DNA of 64,000 nucleotides from Pseudomonas sputi (lineage in GTDB: Bacteria > Pseudomonadota > Gammaproteobacteria > Pseudomonadales > Pseudomonadaceae): NCBI RefSeq assembly GCF_021603585.1, contig NZ_BQHI01000012.1, forward strand, positions 1-64,000. The letters are read 5' to 3'. The stretch's first letter is position 1, and each line of letters begins with the position of its first letter. Shown here piece by piece: positions 17,508-26,338 of the stretch. The notes under the pieces were generated by a model, which saw nothing but the letters and a program-made list of their open reading frames with translations, was not told where the DNA came from and did not search any database. A program made the position numbers and the translations under genes.

Positions 17508-18635
17508 CTAGTTGGTCACTGCTGTATCAACGTTGGCGATGGGAGGGTCCGATCGGAAAAAATCACCGCGAATATCACGCTCGACACTGGTGATGAACAC
17601 ATAGTCCGGTCGAAATCGTTCAACGAGGGCGACAAATGCGTCGGGTTTGAGCGGCAAGTAATACACGTGCAGCGTCTCGGTGAAGGTCGCGGTCATCAAG
17701 GGAGTCATGGCTGTGCCAAACGAATCACGTAGCCAAAGCACTTTTTTCGAGTTCAAGGCTTGCGGGGAACTGACCAGAAGGGGCGACGCCGGGGATGCGA
17801 TACCGATGTTCTGACCCGAGAAGGTCATTTCACCGGAGTTGAAGTCATGGTGTTCGACCGGCAGCGAGTACTCGTCGCGGAAGTTGAGCAGGACTTCATT
17901 GTCGCTCAGCGACTCCTGGATCCGTAGAAAGTGCGCGAGGTCGCCGCCAGCGCGCTTGTGAGTGGTCAGGGTCAGGGGTTCCCGGGCCCGTGGCCAGGTC
18001 AACCGAGCCTGGGTTTTATCCAGGCTCTTGCGTAACTCATCGAAGGCAATCCAGGCTCCGGCGTTGTTCCAGTGCGTGTCGGTCTGGTAGTAGAGCGGAT
18101 GAGCGAACTGTAGTTTGGCCTGTACCACCGCCTTTGTGGGGTCGACATAAATATTGCCCCGGGCGTGGCGCAGTAGCACGTCGGTTGGTCTGGGGCTTGT
18201 GTGTGACGACCATTCCGGAAGGTATTCCGGATATACGGAGTCTTTGTCCGGGCCTATGACAATGCGAAAGGCAGTTACGCCTTTGCTGCTTAGCCACTGA
18301 TCCCAGGACTCCACGGATCGGGCGACTCTTTCGATGATTTGCGTTTCTTTCTGGTCAACACCTGCGCGTTTTACAGAAATCTTGTCGGCATATTCATCGC
18401 CGAGAAACAGCCAGCCTTCCTTTCCGATGATGACCTTGCCCGGATGAATCGATATCCCCATGGGATAGATCAGTTTGCTGATGAACGCATGAAACAGATC
18501 CATGTTGTACAGCACCTTGACCTTCCACCACTTCACCTCGCTCTGTGTCGTAAACACCTGGTACAGATTGATGGTCGGAACAGTGCACATGATCAATGCA
18601 GTCAGGGTGAGTGCCGCATATAAATGTTTTTTCAC
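17508..18635 (-). CDS. AlgJ/AlgX-like SGNH O-acetyltransferase-associated protein
   Basis: 375 residues. An N-terminal hydrophobic segment (about 5-22) works as a signal anchor that places the rest in the periplasm. The domain is of the alginate O-acetyltransferase AlgX/AlgJ type: GKEGWLFLGDE (71-81), the PDKDSVYPEYLP block (129-140), the DxHW motif at Asp186/His188 (QTDTHWN) and a likely nucleophile Ser305 in LRDSFG. Such proteins accept an acetyl group from an MBOAT partner and place it on a polysaccharide. The GTG at 18635 has GGGG upstream and lies 10 bases after the MBOAT stop; longer extensions overlap that gene. Confidence 0.82.
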   Translation of the reverse strand: MKKHLYAALTLTALIMCTVPTINLYQVFTTQSEVKWWKVKVLYNMDLFHAFISKLIYPMGISIHPGKVIIGKEGWLFLGDEYADKISVKRAGVDQKETQIIERVARSVESWDQWLSSKGVTAFRIVIGPDKDSVYPEYLPEWSSHTSPRPTDVLLRHARGNIYVDPTKAVVQAKLQFAHPLYYQTDTHWNNAGAWIAFDELRKSLDKTQARLTWPRAREPLTLTTHKRAGGDLAHFLRIQESLSDNEVLLNFRDEYSLPVEHHDFNSGEMTFSGQNIGIASPASPLLVSSPQALNSKKVLWLRDSFGTAMTPLMTATFTETLHVYYLPLKPDAFVALVERFRPDYVFITSVERDIRGDFFRSDPPIANVDTAVTN

Positions 18636-18645
18636 AGGCGAGCCC

Positions 18646-20127
18646 CTAGAAGTTGAAGTAGAGGAAAACGGGGCTTTTGCTTTGCACGCCGGCGTACAGC
18701 GAAAGACAAAACAGCGTGGACATGGCGAGGGTCTTCGCCTTTCCAAAATCAGTGTGAACGGTGAGTTCGAAAGCGTTTTTACGGCGGATGATCAACAGCG
18801 CGACGGCAATCATCAATGTCGGTGCAAGGTTGGCCGTCAGGCCTGTAGGAAGGGTTTCGAGCAAACGATCGGAAAGCGTCCCACCCCAGGCAAGGTTGGC
18901 AGTCGGGACGGCGTTTACGGAGAGCTGATGGATCGAATCGAAATCAACCATTGCGCGCAATAGGCGCAGTGCATCGCCAACGGAATCGGCTCTGAAGAAC
19001 ACCCACGTGATGTTCACGAACATGAACGTGACAAACCATGCGACAGGGGCGGGTAGCGACAGGCCACCTTGTTTCCAGATCCGGTGCATGACAATGGCGC
19101 CGCCATGCAATGCTCCCCAGATGATGAACATCCAGCTCGCACCGTGCCAGAGCCCGCCGAGAACGAAAGTCACCATTAGATTGAAATACAAACGTTGCCG
19201 GCCGCACCGGTTACCGCCCAGTGGTACATATAGGTAGTCGCGAAGATAACGGCTCAACGTCATGTGCCAGCGCCGCCAGAAGTCCTGGATGTCCAGTGCC
19301 TTGTAAGGTGAGTTGAAGTTCAGCGGCAGCCATATGTTGAACAGCAATGCGGTGCCTATTGCCATGTCGCAGTAGCCGCTGAAGTCGAAATAGAGCTGGA
19401 AGGTATAGGAAAGGCTGGTCGTCCACGCGCTGAAAAAATCATGACTGACACCCTGAACGAACCCGGCATCCGCCCAAATGGCAAAGGTATCGGCGATCAT
19501 GACTTTCTTGAACAGGCCGATACTGAAAATGAACAGGCCCATGACCACGTTTCTGTGACGAATGACGAGCGTCCAGCGTGACTGGAACTGACTCATCATT
19601 TCTTTATGGTGAAGAATTGGCCCCGCGATCAGGTGAGGGAAGAACGTTACGAACAGCGCGTAGTTGACGAAGCTGTACTCCTTCGCAAGATTTTTGTAGC
19701 AGTCCACCAGAAAGGCGATTTGCGTAAAGGTGTAGAAGCTGATGCCTAGAGGCAAAATGACCTGATAGAAAAACAAATCGGTGCCGAGCGCCGAGTTGAT
19801 GTTGTCGACCAGGAAGTTGGTGTATTTGAAATATCCGAGCAAGGCCAGGTCAGTGGCTATTCCAATCCCCAGAATGGCCCTTTTCGACAGGCCTGACGGC
19901 AGATTGTTGTCGGGCGCTGCGAGGGTTTTTCCGACAATGAAGTTGAAGCAGATGGAGAACATGAGCAAGGGAATGTAAGCGACGCTCCAGCGCCCATAGA
20001 AAACCAGACTGGCAATGACAAGCCAGACTTTTCCAGCCGTGACCAGCCGCTGACGATTCAGGAAGAAGTACACAAAAAAGACAATGGGCAGGTAGATCAG
20101 GAAGAACTTGGGTGAGCTGAAGGTCAT
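18646..20127 (-). CDS. MBOAT-family O-acyltransferase (AlgI-like)
   Basis: 493 residues with many membrane helices. The AlgI-type core is clear: DFWRRWHMTLSRYLRDYLYVPLGG (282-305 region) and the catalytic His328 in LGGLWHGASW. AlgI-type proteins move acetyl groups across the inner membrane to a periplasmic SGNH partner, here the next gene. Codon use appears less GC-rich than in neighbouring genes, which may hint at acquisition. No alg, wss, cel or O-antigen biosynthesis genes are adjacent, so the acceptor is unknown. Confidence 0.88.
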   Translation of the reverse strand: MTFSSPKFFLIYLPIVFFVYFFLNRQRLVTAGKVWLVIASLVFYGRWSVAYIPLLMFSICFNFIVGKTLAAPDNNLPSGLSKRAILGIGIATDLALLGYFKYTNFLVDNINSALGTDLFFYQVILPLGISFYTFTQIAFLVDCYKNLAKEYSFVNYALFVTFFPHLIAGPILHHKEMMSQFQSRWTLVIRHRNVVMGLFIFSIGLFKKVMIADTFAIWADAGFVQGVSHDFFSAWTTSLSYTFQLYFDFSGYCDMAIGTALLFNIWLPLNFNSPYKALDIQDFWRRWHMTLSRYLRDYLYVPLGGNRCGRQRLYFNLMVTFVLGGLWHGASWMFIIWGALHGGAIVMHRIWKQGGLSLPAPVAWFVTFMFVNITWVFFRADSVGDALRLLRAMVDFDSIHQLSVNAVPTANLAWGGTLSDRLLETLPTGLTANLAPTLMIAVALLIIRRKNAFELTVHTDFGKAKTLAMSTLFCLSLYAGVQSKSPVFLYFNF

Positions 20128-20311
20128 GAGGGGCCTTGAATGCGTCCGCGCTTTCAGAAGTCGGCGGATTGTATTCAGGCTCGATGAGTGTGCGAATGCC
20201 GAAAATGCAGGTCGAGACGGTTCCTACGGATATCTCGGAAATGGCATTCAAGTTGTTGAGTAATTAAACAAACGCAATGAACGATCAGCGTTTAAGCGTC
20301 GATCACGCAGG

Positions 20312-20716
20312 CTATTTCAGCCGCAAACGCTCCATCGCAATCATCGACGTTTCAAACCCCAGGCTGGCGAAAAACGCTTCCGCACCTTCGCGCCCGGCAC
20401 GCAGGACCCAGGTAATGTCGCGGTTATCGCCCATCACATGCTCGACCAGCGCCCGCCCGATGCCCGCGCGCCGATGTTGCCCGTCGACCACGACCATCGA
20501 CAGGTAACCGTTGGACAAGCCATCGGTAATGCCACGGGCGAAACCCACAATCTGCTGGCTGCTCAATGCCACAGCGGTGCGCTGAGAGTTCTGAACAAGC
20601 TGTGCGAAATGTTCGGCGGTGCCGGTGCGATGGCCCCAGCCGTGTCGTTTCAGGAACTGCCTTGCCGTCTCCACTTCCGTGGGCAGGAGGTCGCGTATTG
20701 AGATGTCTTTGTTCAT
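20312..20716 (-). CDS. GNAT-family N-acetyltransferase
   Basis: 134 residues. The acetyl-CoA-binding motif is VVVDGQHRRAGIGRALVEHV (about 76-95) and the C-terminal block EAFFASLGFETS is typical of GNAT proteins. The ATG at 20716 with GGA upstream is preferred over a longer in-frame reading. The substrate is unknown. It lies 45 bases beyond the stop of the LysR gene and may be read from that transcript. The 180-base gap before the MBOAT gene holds no visible gene. Confidence 0.78.
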   Translation of the reverse strand: MNKDISIRDLLPTEVETARQFLKRHGWGHRTGTAEHFAQLVQNSQRTAVALSSQQIVGFARGITDGLSNGYLSMVVVDGQHRRAGIGRALVEHVMGDNRDITWVLRAGREGAEAFFASLGFETSMIAMERLRLK

Positions 20717-20761
20717 TCGTTGATTCCGTCCCTGGTGTATGTCCAACAGTGGTTGCGTTGC

Positions 20762-21667
20762 TTACGGTCTGCCCCACATCTGCATGGCGAACTCGACGAA
20801 GCGGCGCAGTTTCGGCAGCCGATAGCGATCTGGCGCGTAGAGCAGATGCATCGGGCGGTTCGGTGGCTGGTAGTCCGGCATCACGACGACCAGTCGGCCG
20901 TCGCGCAGGTCCTGTTCCACCAGCGCGTCCGGCAGCATCACGATGCCCATGCCGGTGCGCGCGGCCTGATGCAGGCCGGCGGAGCTGTTGATCAACATTG
21001 GGCCTTTGACGTCGACCATGATTTCGCCGTCCGGGCCGCTGAGGCGCCACTGCTTTTCCACCGATTGCCAGTCATCGCCGGCGGGGTAGGCGAAGGACAG
21101 GCAGTCGTGCTGGCGCAGGTCTTCAGGCGTGAGCGGCATGCCGCGTCGGGCCACGTATTCCGGGGAGGCGCAGACGGTCAGGGTGTAGTCGATCAGGGGG
21201 CGCGCGATCAGGTTGGACTGGTCGAAGTGGCCCAACCGGAAGGCCACGTCGAGACCGCTTTCCAGCAGATCCGGACGGCGGTTGGTCAGGATCACGTCGA
21301 GTTTGACCTGCGGACATTGCAGGGAAAACTCACTGAGCGCCGGGGCCAGGCGTTCGACGCCAAAGGTCAGCGGCGCGGTAACCCGCAGGATGCCGCGCGG
21401 TTCATCCAGCGTCTGCTCGGCGAGGCGTTCGGAGTCGGCGACCAGACCGAGCACTTCCAGGCAGCGCTGGTAGTAAACGCTGCCGAACTCGGTCAGCCGC
21501 TGGCGGCGGGTGGTGCGTTGCACCAGTTGCACGCCGAGCCGTTGCTCCAGCGCCCGCAGGTGATTGCCCACCATGGTCGTGGACATTTCGCACTGCAGCG
21601 CGGCCGCCGTCATGCTGCCGGACTCCACAACCTTGACGTACACGCTCATCGACTGGAACAGATCCAT
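20762..21667 (-). CDS. LysR-family transcriptional regulator
   Basis: 301 residues. The N-terminal winged helix (MTAAALQCEMSTTMVGNHLRALEQRLGVQLVQRTTR, about 20-55) is followed by a LysR effector-binding domain with LRVTAPLTFGVERL. The ATG at 21667 is preferred over the TTG two codons upstream. It is divergent from the ArgD-like aminotransferase gene 102 bases away, and LysR regulators commonly control the divergent neighbour, so this enzyme is the likely target. The effector is unknown. Confidence 0.88.
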   Translation of the reverse strand: MDLFQSMSVYVKVVESGSMTAAALQCEMSTTMVGNHLRALEQRLGVQLVQRTTRRQRLTEFGSVYYQRCLEVLGLVADSERLAEQTLDEPRGILRVTAPLTFGVERLAPALSEFSLQCPQVKLDVILTNRRPDLLESGLDVAFRLGHFDQSNLIARPLIDYTLTVCASPEYVARRGMPLTPEDLRQHDCLSFAYPAGDDWQSVEKQWRLSGPDGEIMVDVKGPMLINSSAGLHQAARTGMGIVMLPDALVEQDLRDGRLVVVMPDYQPPNRPMHLLYAPDRYRLPKLRRFVEFAMQMWGRP

Positions 21668-21769
21668 TATCAAGCCCGGCTTTTAAATGATTGAAGTTTT
21701 GCCGAGTTTATCCAGTTCAGGTGGATAACCATACTGCCAGCACCTCTCACCTCGCTGGAGTTTGCCGAC

Positions 21770-22942
21770 ATGACCGCCGCCCTGATGAACACCTATCAAC
21801 CGCTGGACTTGAGCTTCACCAAAGGCCTGGGCACCCGACTCTGGGATCAGGCGGGCCGCGAGTATCTGGACGCGGTGGCGGGCGTGGCGGTGACCAATGT
21901 CGGCCACTCGCACCCGCGCATCGTGTCGGCAATCAGCGAGCAGGCGGGCTTGCTGCTGCACACCTCCAATCTCTACAGCATCGACTGGCAACGGTCGCTG
22001 GCGCAGAAGCTGACGCGGCTGTCGGGGATGGAGCGGGCGTTCTTCAACAACTCCGGTGCCGAGGCCAACGAAACAGCGCTGAAACTGGCGCGCCTATACG
22101 GCTGGCGCAAAGGCATCGAACAGCCGCTGGTGGTGGTGATGGCCAACGCATTTCATGGTCGTACCCTCGGCACCTTGTCCGCCAGCGATGGCCCGGCGGT
22201 GCGCCTGGGTTTCAATGAGTTGCCCGGGGATTTCGTCAAGGTTCCGTTCGGCGATCTTCAGGCGCTGGAGCAAGTGCAGCGCAAGCATGGCCAGCGGATC
22301 GTGGCGATTCTGGTCGAGCCGATCCAGGGCGAAAGCGGCGTGCAACTGGCACCGCCCGGCTACCTCAAAGCCCTGCGCGAATTGTGCAATCGCCACGCCT
22401 GGCTGCTGATGCTCGACGAAATCCAGACCGGCATCGGCCGCACCGGTCGCTGGTTTGCATTCCAGCACGAAGGCATCGTTCCCGACGTCATGACCCTCGC
22501 CAAGGGCCTGGGCAACGGCGTGCCAATCGGCGCCTGCCTGGCACGGGGCCGGGCGGCGGATCTGTTCACCCCCGGTAGCCACGGCAGCACCTTCGGCGGC
22601 AATCCACTGGCGTGTCGGGTGGGGTGCACCGTGCTCGAGATCATTGAGGAACAAGGCCTGCTGGAAAATGCCAGGGTCCAGGGCGAGCGCCTACTGAGCC
22701 GCTTGCGCGCAGAGCTGGCGGACAATCCGAATGTGTTGGCGATTCGTGGGCAAGGGCTGATGATCGGCATCGAGCTCAAACAGCCGATCCGCGACCTGAC
22801 ATTGATTGCCGCGCGTGATCATGGACTGCTGATCAACGTCACGCGCGGCAAGACGATCCGGCTGCTGCCGCCGCTGACGATTGATGAGCGGGAGGTGGGG
22901 ATGATTGTCAGAGGGGTGGCGCGAGCGCTGGGCGAGAGCTGA
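21770..22942 (+). CDS. argD: Class III aminotransferase, acetylornithine aminotransferase (ArgD) family
   Basis: 390 residues, PLP-dependent. The PLP lysine is Lys245 in [25 protein letters not shown] (91-101), the EPIQGESG block and [14 protein letters not shown] are typical of the ArgD subfamily. It probably transaminates N-acetylornithine or a related omega-amino acid. Pseudomonads carry several ArgD/AstC-like paralogues and this one has a dedicated divergent LysR gene and no arginine genes nearby, so the physiological substrate may differ from that of biosynthetic ArgD. Confidence 0.75.
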   Translation: MTAALMNTYQPLDLSFTKGLGTRLWDQAGREYLDAVAGVAVTNVGHSHPRIVSAISEQAGLLLHTSNLYSIDWQRSLAQKLTRLSGMERAFFNNSGAEANETALKLARLYGWRKGIEQPLVVVMANAFHGRTLGTLSASDGPAVRLGFNELPGDFVKVPFGDLQALEQVQRKHGQRIVAILVEPIQGESGVQLAPPGYLKALRELCNRHAWLLMLDEIQTGIGRTGRWFAFQHEGIVPDVMTLAKGLGNGVPIGACLARGRAADLFTPGSHGSTFGGNPLACRVGCTVLEIIEEQGLLENARVQGERLLSRLRAELADNPNVLAIRGQGLMIGIELKQPIRDLTLIAARDHGLLINVTRGKTIRLLPPLTIDEREVGMIVRGVARALGES

Positions 22943-22960
22943 TTTTCCCGCTTGCGCCTG

Positions 22961-22993
22961 AAATGGCTGCCGTTTTTTCGGCAGCCATTTTTT
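22961..22993. terminator. Terminator between convergent genes
   Basis: Stem AAATGGCTGCC / GGCAGCCATTT with a T-rich loop and a trailing TTTT; placed between the convergent aminotransferase and phosphatase genes and usable from both sides. Confidence 0.82.
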
Positions 22994-22995
22994 GC

Positions 22996-24915
22996 TTAAT
23001 CAGGATAATCCGACAAATCCGGCGCCAGCATCCGGGTCTTCGGTGCGCCATTCGAGTTGTGCTGGATGATGTCGTTCGGCTGTCCCTGTTGATTGAAAAA
23101 CACCTGACCGATTCCCGCCGAATTCCACAACCGTTCGCCCGCTTCGGCGTGCTCGGGCACGTACGGCACGATGCGCATGCGGCGGCGTTTGGTCAGCCAG
23201 TTGAGCGGCGAGCGCGGTGAGTAGAGCCAGCGGTTGAGACGGTCGAACCACTCCAGCAGGGTCGGCGGGAATTCGTTTTTGATGCCGCTGCTGGTGATCT
23301 GCCAGATGCGCGGGCCGGCCTTGCGGTGTCGGATCAGGACTTCGTAGACGAAGGAATAATGCACGTCGCCTGACAGCACCACATAACTGCCCGGTGTACG
23401 CGAGTGTCGGAAAATGTTCAGGATCACCTGGGCGGCGCCGCGATGGGCCATCCAGTTTTCGGCGTCCACCAGCAGTGGATAACCGCACCAACTGAATACT
23501 CGCTGCACGGTTTCGATCAGCTTCACGCCGAAGATCGGTGCCGGCGAGACGATGATTGCCGAAGGATGGTCGAGCAGTTCCTGTTGCAGTTCGCTCAGGG
23601 CTTCCCAGTCCAGCAAACCCGACGGTTGCTTGAGCGCCATTTCGCTGCGCCAGCGTCGGGTGCGGGTGTCGAGCACCACCAGCGCCGGGCGAGTCGGCAA
23701 TACGAAATGCCACTGCTGAAAGTGCAGCAGTTCCTCAATCAATCCGTCCTGCACGGGCGCGTCGAGATAGCGGTCGTCACCGCTGGCGCTCAGGCCGCGG
23801 GTTTTCTCCAGCACCGCGCTGAATGCATCCGGATTGTTGCCCCAGCCCTGACACAACATGTAGGCGATCAGTGCGTTGCCGATGATGCGTTTGGAGAACG
23901 GGTGGCCGTAGGCCGTTTCCTCCCATTGCGCGGACAGGTTCCAGTCGTCGGTGATGTCGTGGTCATCGAAAATCATCAGGCTCGGCAAGTGCGCCAATGC
24001 CCGCGCCACCTGGCCGAGGCCGGCCTTGAACCCGTCGATGCGGGTCTGTTCGAGGGCGTAGCGCTTGAGGCGTTCTGGCGTCAGCGCTGGCGGCTGCGGA
24101 TTGACCAGTGCCCAGGGCGTTGGCGACCACACCAGCAAATACATGGCCATGACTTCGGCGAACGTCACGAGGTGATTGTCAGCGCTGCTGCTGGTGAAAA
24201 TTGGCTTGCGCGCACCACCGAAGAAACGGTCGCGCAATGTCTCGTTGCTCTCAAGCGCCGGCAGCAGATCGGCACGGTGATAGTAGCTGGCCGGGTGCTC
24301 GTAGAGTTTCGCGCTGTCGCTGACCACCGCACCTTCGAGGTGCTCACCCAACAGACCGAGGCACTCGATCAAGGCATGAATCGCCCGCAACATCGGACCG
24401 GCCACATCGTCGGCGTAAACCTGATCACCGCTCATCATCAACAGGGCAGGGCGTTGCTGCGGATCGGTTTCGGCGGCCAGCAACCGATCAACGCAGAGCA
24501 GACCGTCGGCAGCCGGATGATGAGGCTTGCGGCAGGAACCGTGGAGCAACTGGTCGATGCGCGAACGCAGGACGAAGTTCGGGCAGGTGGCGTCGTCGTA
24601 GAGCAGGTGTGGCGCCCAGTCGGCGATGGGCTGCTGGCCATCGATCAACAGGTCGTAGTCGATGCGAGTGTCACAGGGCAGGGCGGTTTCGAGGGGGACA
24701 TCGATCAGGTGAACAAACGCCCGGGTACCTACCGGAATGACCGTGCATTTCCCGCTATCGAGAGGAATGTTTCCTACGCCTTGCAGGCGCAAGGTCAACG
24801 ACAGCTCGCGGCTGCCGACCAGCCAAAACACTACGCGCGTCGGTTCCAGTCGGCGCAGCAGTGGCCCGGCCAGAACGGCAGGTAACGGGCTCAGGTCATC
24901 AGGTGTCGGAGGCAT
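22996..24915 (-). CDS. PhoD-like metallophosphatase, cytoplasmic form
   Basis: 639 residues. The metallophosphoesterase motifs of the PhoD family are visible: SGDQVYADD (162-170), IFDDHDITDDWN (about 313-325) and LSGDVHYSFVYE (about 523-534). Unlike secreted PhoD, there is no Tat or Sec signal peptide, and an N-terminal domain of about 110 residues precedes the catalytic core. It is therefore probably a cytoplasmic phosphodiesterase or phosphatase of unknown substrate. It stands alone and ends at a shared terminator. Confidence 0.82.
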   Translation of the reverse strand: MPPTPDDLSPLPAVLAGPLLRRLEPTRVVFWLVGSRELSLTLRLQGVGNIPLDSGKCTVIPVGTRAFVHLIDVPLETALPCDTRIDYDLLIDGQQPIADWAPHLLYDDATCPNFVLRSRIDQLLHGSCRKPHHPAADGLLCVDRLLAAETDPQQRPALLMMSGDQVYADDVAGPMLRAIHALIECLGLLGEHLEGAVVSDSAKLYEHPASYYHRADLLPALESNETLRDRFFGGARKPIFTSSSADNHLVTFAEVMAMYLLVWSPTPWALVNPQPPALTPERLKRYALEQTRIDGFKAGLGQVARALAHLPSLMIFDDHDITDDWNLSAQWEETAYGHPFSKRIIGNALIAYMLCQGWGNNPDAFSAVLEKTRGLSASGDDRYLDAPVQDGLIEELLHFQQWHFVLPTRPALVVLDTRTRRWRSEMALKQPSGLLDWEALSELQQELLDHPSAIIVSPAPIFGVKLIETVQRVFSWCGYPLLVDAENWMAHRGAAQVILNIFRHSRTPGSYVVLSGDVHYSFVYEVLIRHRKAGPRIWQITSSGIKNEFPPTLLEWFDRLNRWLYSPRSPLNWLTKRRRMRIVPYVPEHAEAGERLWNSAGIGQVFFNQQGQPNDIIQHNSNGAPKTRMLAPDLSDYPD

Positions 24916-24986
24916 CGGGGGAAAAGCTCAAGGCGCACAGGCCGGCGATGATAGCGCAGCCAGCGCCTCGAACCCTTAAACCAGGC

Positions 24987-25733
24987 TTAAGTGCCGGTTT
25001 TTTCCAGCTTCAGCGCGAGCAGGCGCCATTCGGCCGGCGTCGCGTCGACACGTGGCTGTTCCTGTACGGAGCAGTCGAAGCGGTACGTCACATCGTCGCC
25101 ATTCATGTTTCGCGCGGTGACGGTGTTGCTGAAGGAGTAAACCTGATCCTTGAAGCGCTGCGGCGTGAGGCTTTTACTGTCGGCAAACCGGGCAGATGCG
25201 GGGAAGCGCAAGGTGCTGGTCACGAACGGGCTGCACATGACATACGCGAGCATCGATTTGTCGCCTTGGGCGTCGGCGCGCAGTTTTTTGCTCAGCGCCG
25301 TCAGGGCCTTGCGCCCCTGATCGTCACTCTGATCGATCACGGTTTGCACCGACAGCGTCTTCGGTGCGCGACTGGCGTAGTTCGGCAGCAATGCGGAATC
25401 CGCTGGAGAGGGCTTGTTGTCCGGCTCGATCGCGGCAAACGCCGGCGCGTCTTTCAGCACGGCGGGGCTGGCAAGCGCCTCGGCTTCCGGCAGCAACGAG
25501 GTCGGCTCGGCTTGCTGCTGTGCCACGACGTTTTCAGTCTGCGCGGCTTCGTAGCGATGCGCCGACGGGAACAGTGAAAAGGTGATCGCCAACACCACCA
25601 TCGAAACAATGAAACCGCCTGCTACACCGACCAGGTTGGCGTAAAACAGATTCCAGCTACCGCGGTTTTTCACCACCCAGCGCCACATCAAACCCCAGGC
25701 CGCGACAAATGCCAGAAAACGCAGAAACTCCAT
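24987..25733 (-). CDS. Membrane-anchored protein with N-terminal paralogue module and extracytoplasmic domain
   Basis: 248 residues. Residues 1-55 form two membrane segments with the signature W.WVVKNRGSWNL..ANL.G, shared with the genes at 25844 and 27113. From about 56 a Pro/Ala/Glu-rich linker leads to a C-terminal domain (about 120-248) with two cysteines (YVMCSPF and FDCSVQ), probably periplasmic. I do not recognise that domain. The linker and extra domain are absent from the two shorter paralogues, so this looks like a fusion. A copy of the shared 36-bp element lies 66 bases upstream. Confidence 0.65.
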   Translation of the reverse strand: MEFLRFLAFVAAWGLMWRWVVKNRGSWNLFYANLVGVAGGFIVSMVVLAITFSLFPSAHRYEAAQTENVVAQQQAEPTSLLPEAEALASPAVLKDAPAFAAIEPDNKPSPADSALLPNYASRAPKTLSVQTVIDQSDDQGRKALTALSKKLRADAQGDKSMLAYVMCSPFVTSTLRFPASARFADSKSLTPQRFKDQVYSFSNTVTARNMNGDDVTYRFDCSVQEQPRVDATPAEWRLLALKLEKTGT

Positions 25734-25799
25734 TCGATCCTTTCCTTAAACCTGCAAAAACCTGAAAACAGTGCGTCGCGCAGAATGAGTTCTGACGAT

Positions 25800-25835
25800 G
25801 GGCGGCAAGATACCAAAATGGAAGTCTGACGCCAC
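25800..25835 (-). promoter_or_regulatory. Shared 36-bp upstream element, copy 1
   Basis: On the reverse strand the element begins GTGGCG and ends ATTTTGGTATCTTGCCGCCC. The same pattern, with the same length, occurs upstream of the two paralogous genes (26277-26312 and 27535-27570). Location 66 bases before the start codon suggests a promoter with an operator; ATTTTG.TATCTTG could be an extended -10. Confidence 0.6.
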
Positions 25836-25843
25836 GAAGACAT

Positions 25844-26227
25844 TTACATACCGATCTTGGGTGGATCGATGATTGCAAAAAATATGATCGACGTTATGCA
25901 CGCCACCATGCCGCAAACGGCGGCCTGAAGTTGACGCATGAAGGGGTGTTCAGCCTGCGAGCGACGGGCCACCAGCATCCAGACACCTACCAGCGCGGCC
26001 ACCATTGTCATTATTTCCAGCAATGTGCCCATGACGCCGTAAATCGGCGGTCGGCTTGATCCGAACAGGCCAATACAAAGCTCGCTGATCACCACGCCCA
26101 CCACCATGCCGCTGGCTGCGCCCAGCACATTGGCGAGGAGTAGATTCCACGCGCCGCGATGCCGGACGACCCACACCCACATGCCGGCCCACGCCATTAA
26201 AGCAAACACACCATCCATCGAATTCAT
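25844..26227 (-). CDS. Small four-helix membrane protein, paralogue 2
   Basis: 127 residues with about four membrane segments. The N-terminus has the trio signature (GMWVWVVRHRGAWNLLLANVLGAASG) and the second half (GVWMLVARRSQAEHPFMRQLQAAVCGM) matches the gene at 27113 across its full length. I know no function for this family. It is transcribed toward the gene at 24987; a copy of the shared element lies 49 bases upstream, in the gap divergent from the exported-protein gene at 26339. Confidence 0.65.
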   Translation of the reverse strand: MNSMDGVFALMAWAGMWVWVVRHRGAWNLLLANVLGAASGMVVGVVISELCIGLFGSSRPPIYGVMGTLLEIMTMVAALVGVWMLVARRSQAEHPFMRQLQAAVCGMVACITSIIFFAIIDPPKIGM

Positions 26228-26276
26228 CCTTTTGAATCAGTCGCGCTGCATGCCTTCGATACGCTGGGCGACAGTG

Positions 26277-26312
26277 GACGGCAAGATAGCAAAATAGTAG
26301 CTTCGCGCCACT
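26277..26312 (-). promoter_or_regulatory. Shared 36-bp upstream element, copy 2
   Basis: Reverse strand GTGGCG at one end and ATTTTGCTATCTTGCCGTCC at the other, matching copies 1 and 3. It lies in the 111-base divergent gap between the genes at 26227 and 26339, so it may serve both directions. Similarity to copy 3 continues a further ten bases or so beyond the GTGGCG end (CACTTTC on the forward strand). Confidence 0.6.
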
Positions 26313-26338
26313 TTCCTGATTCCTGTAATGGACTACTC

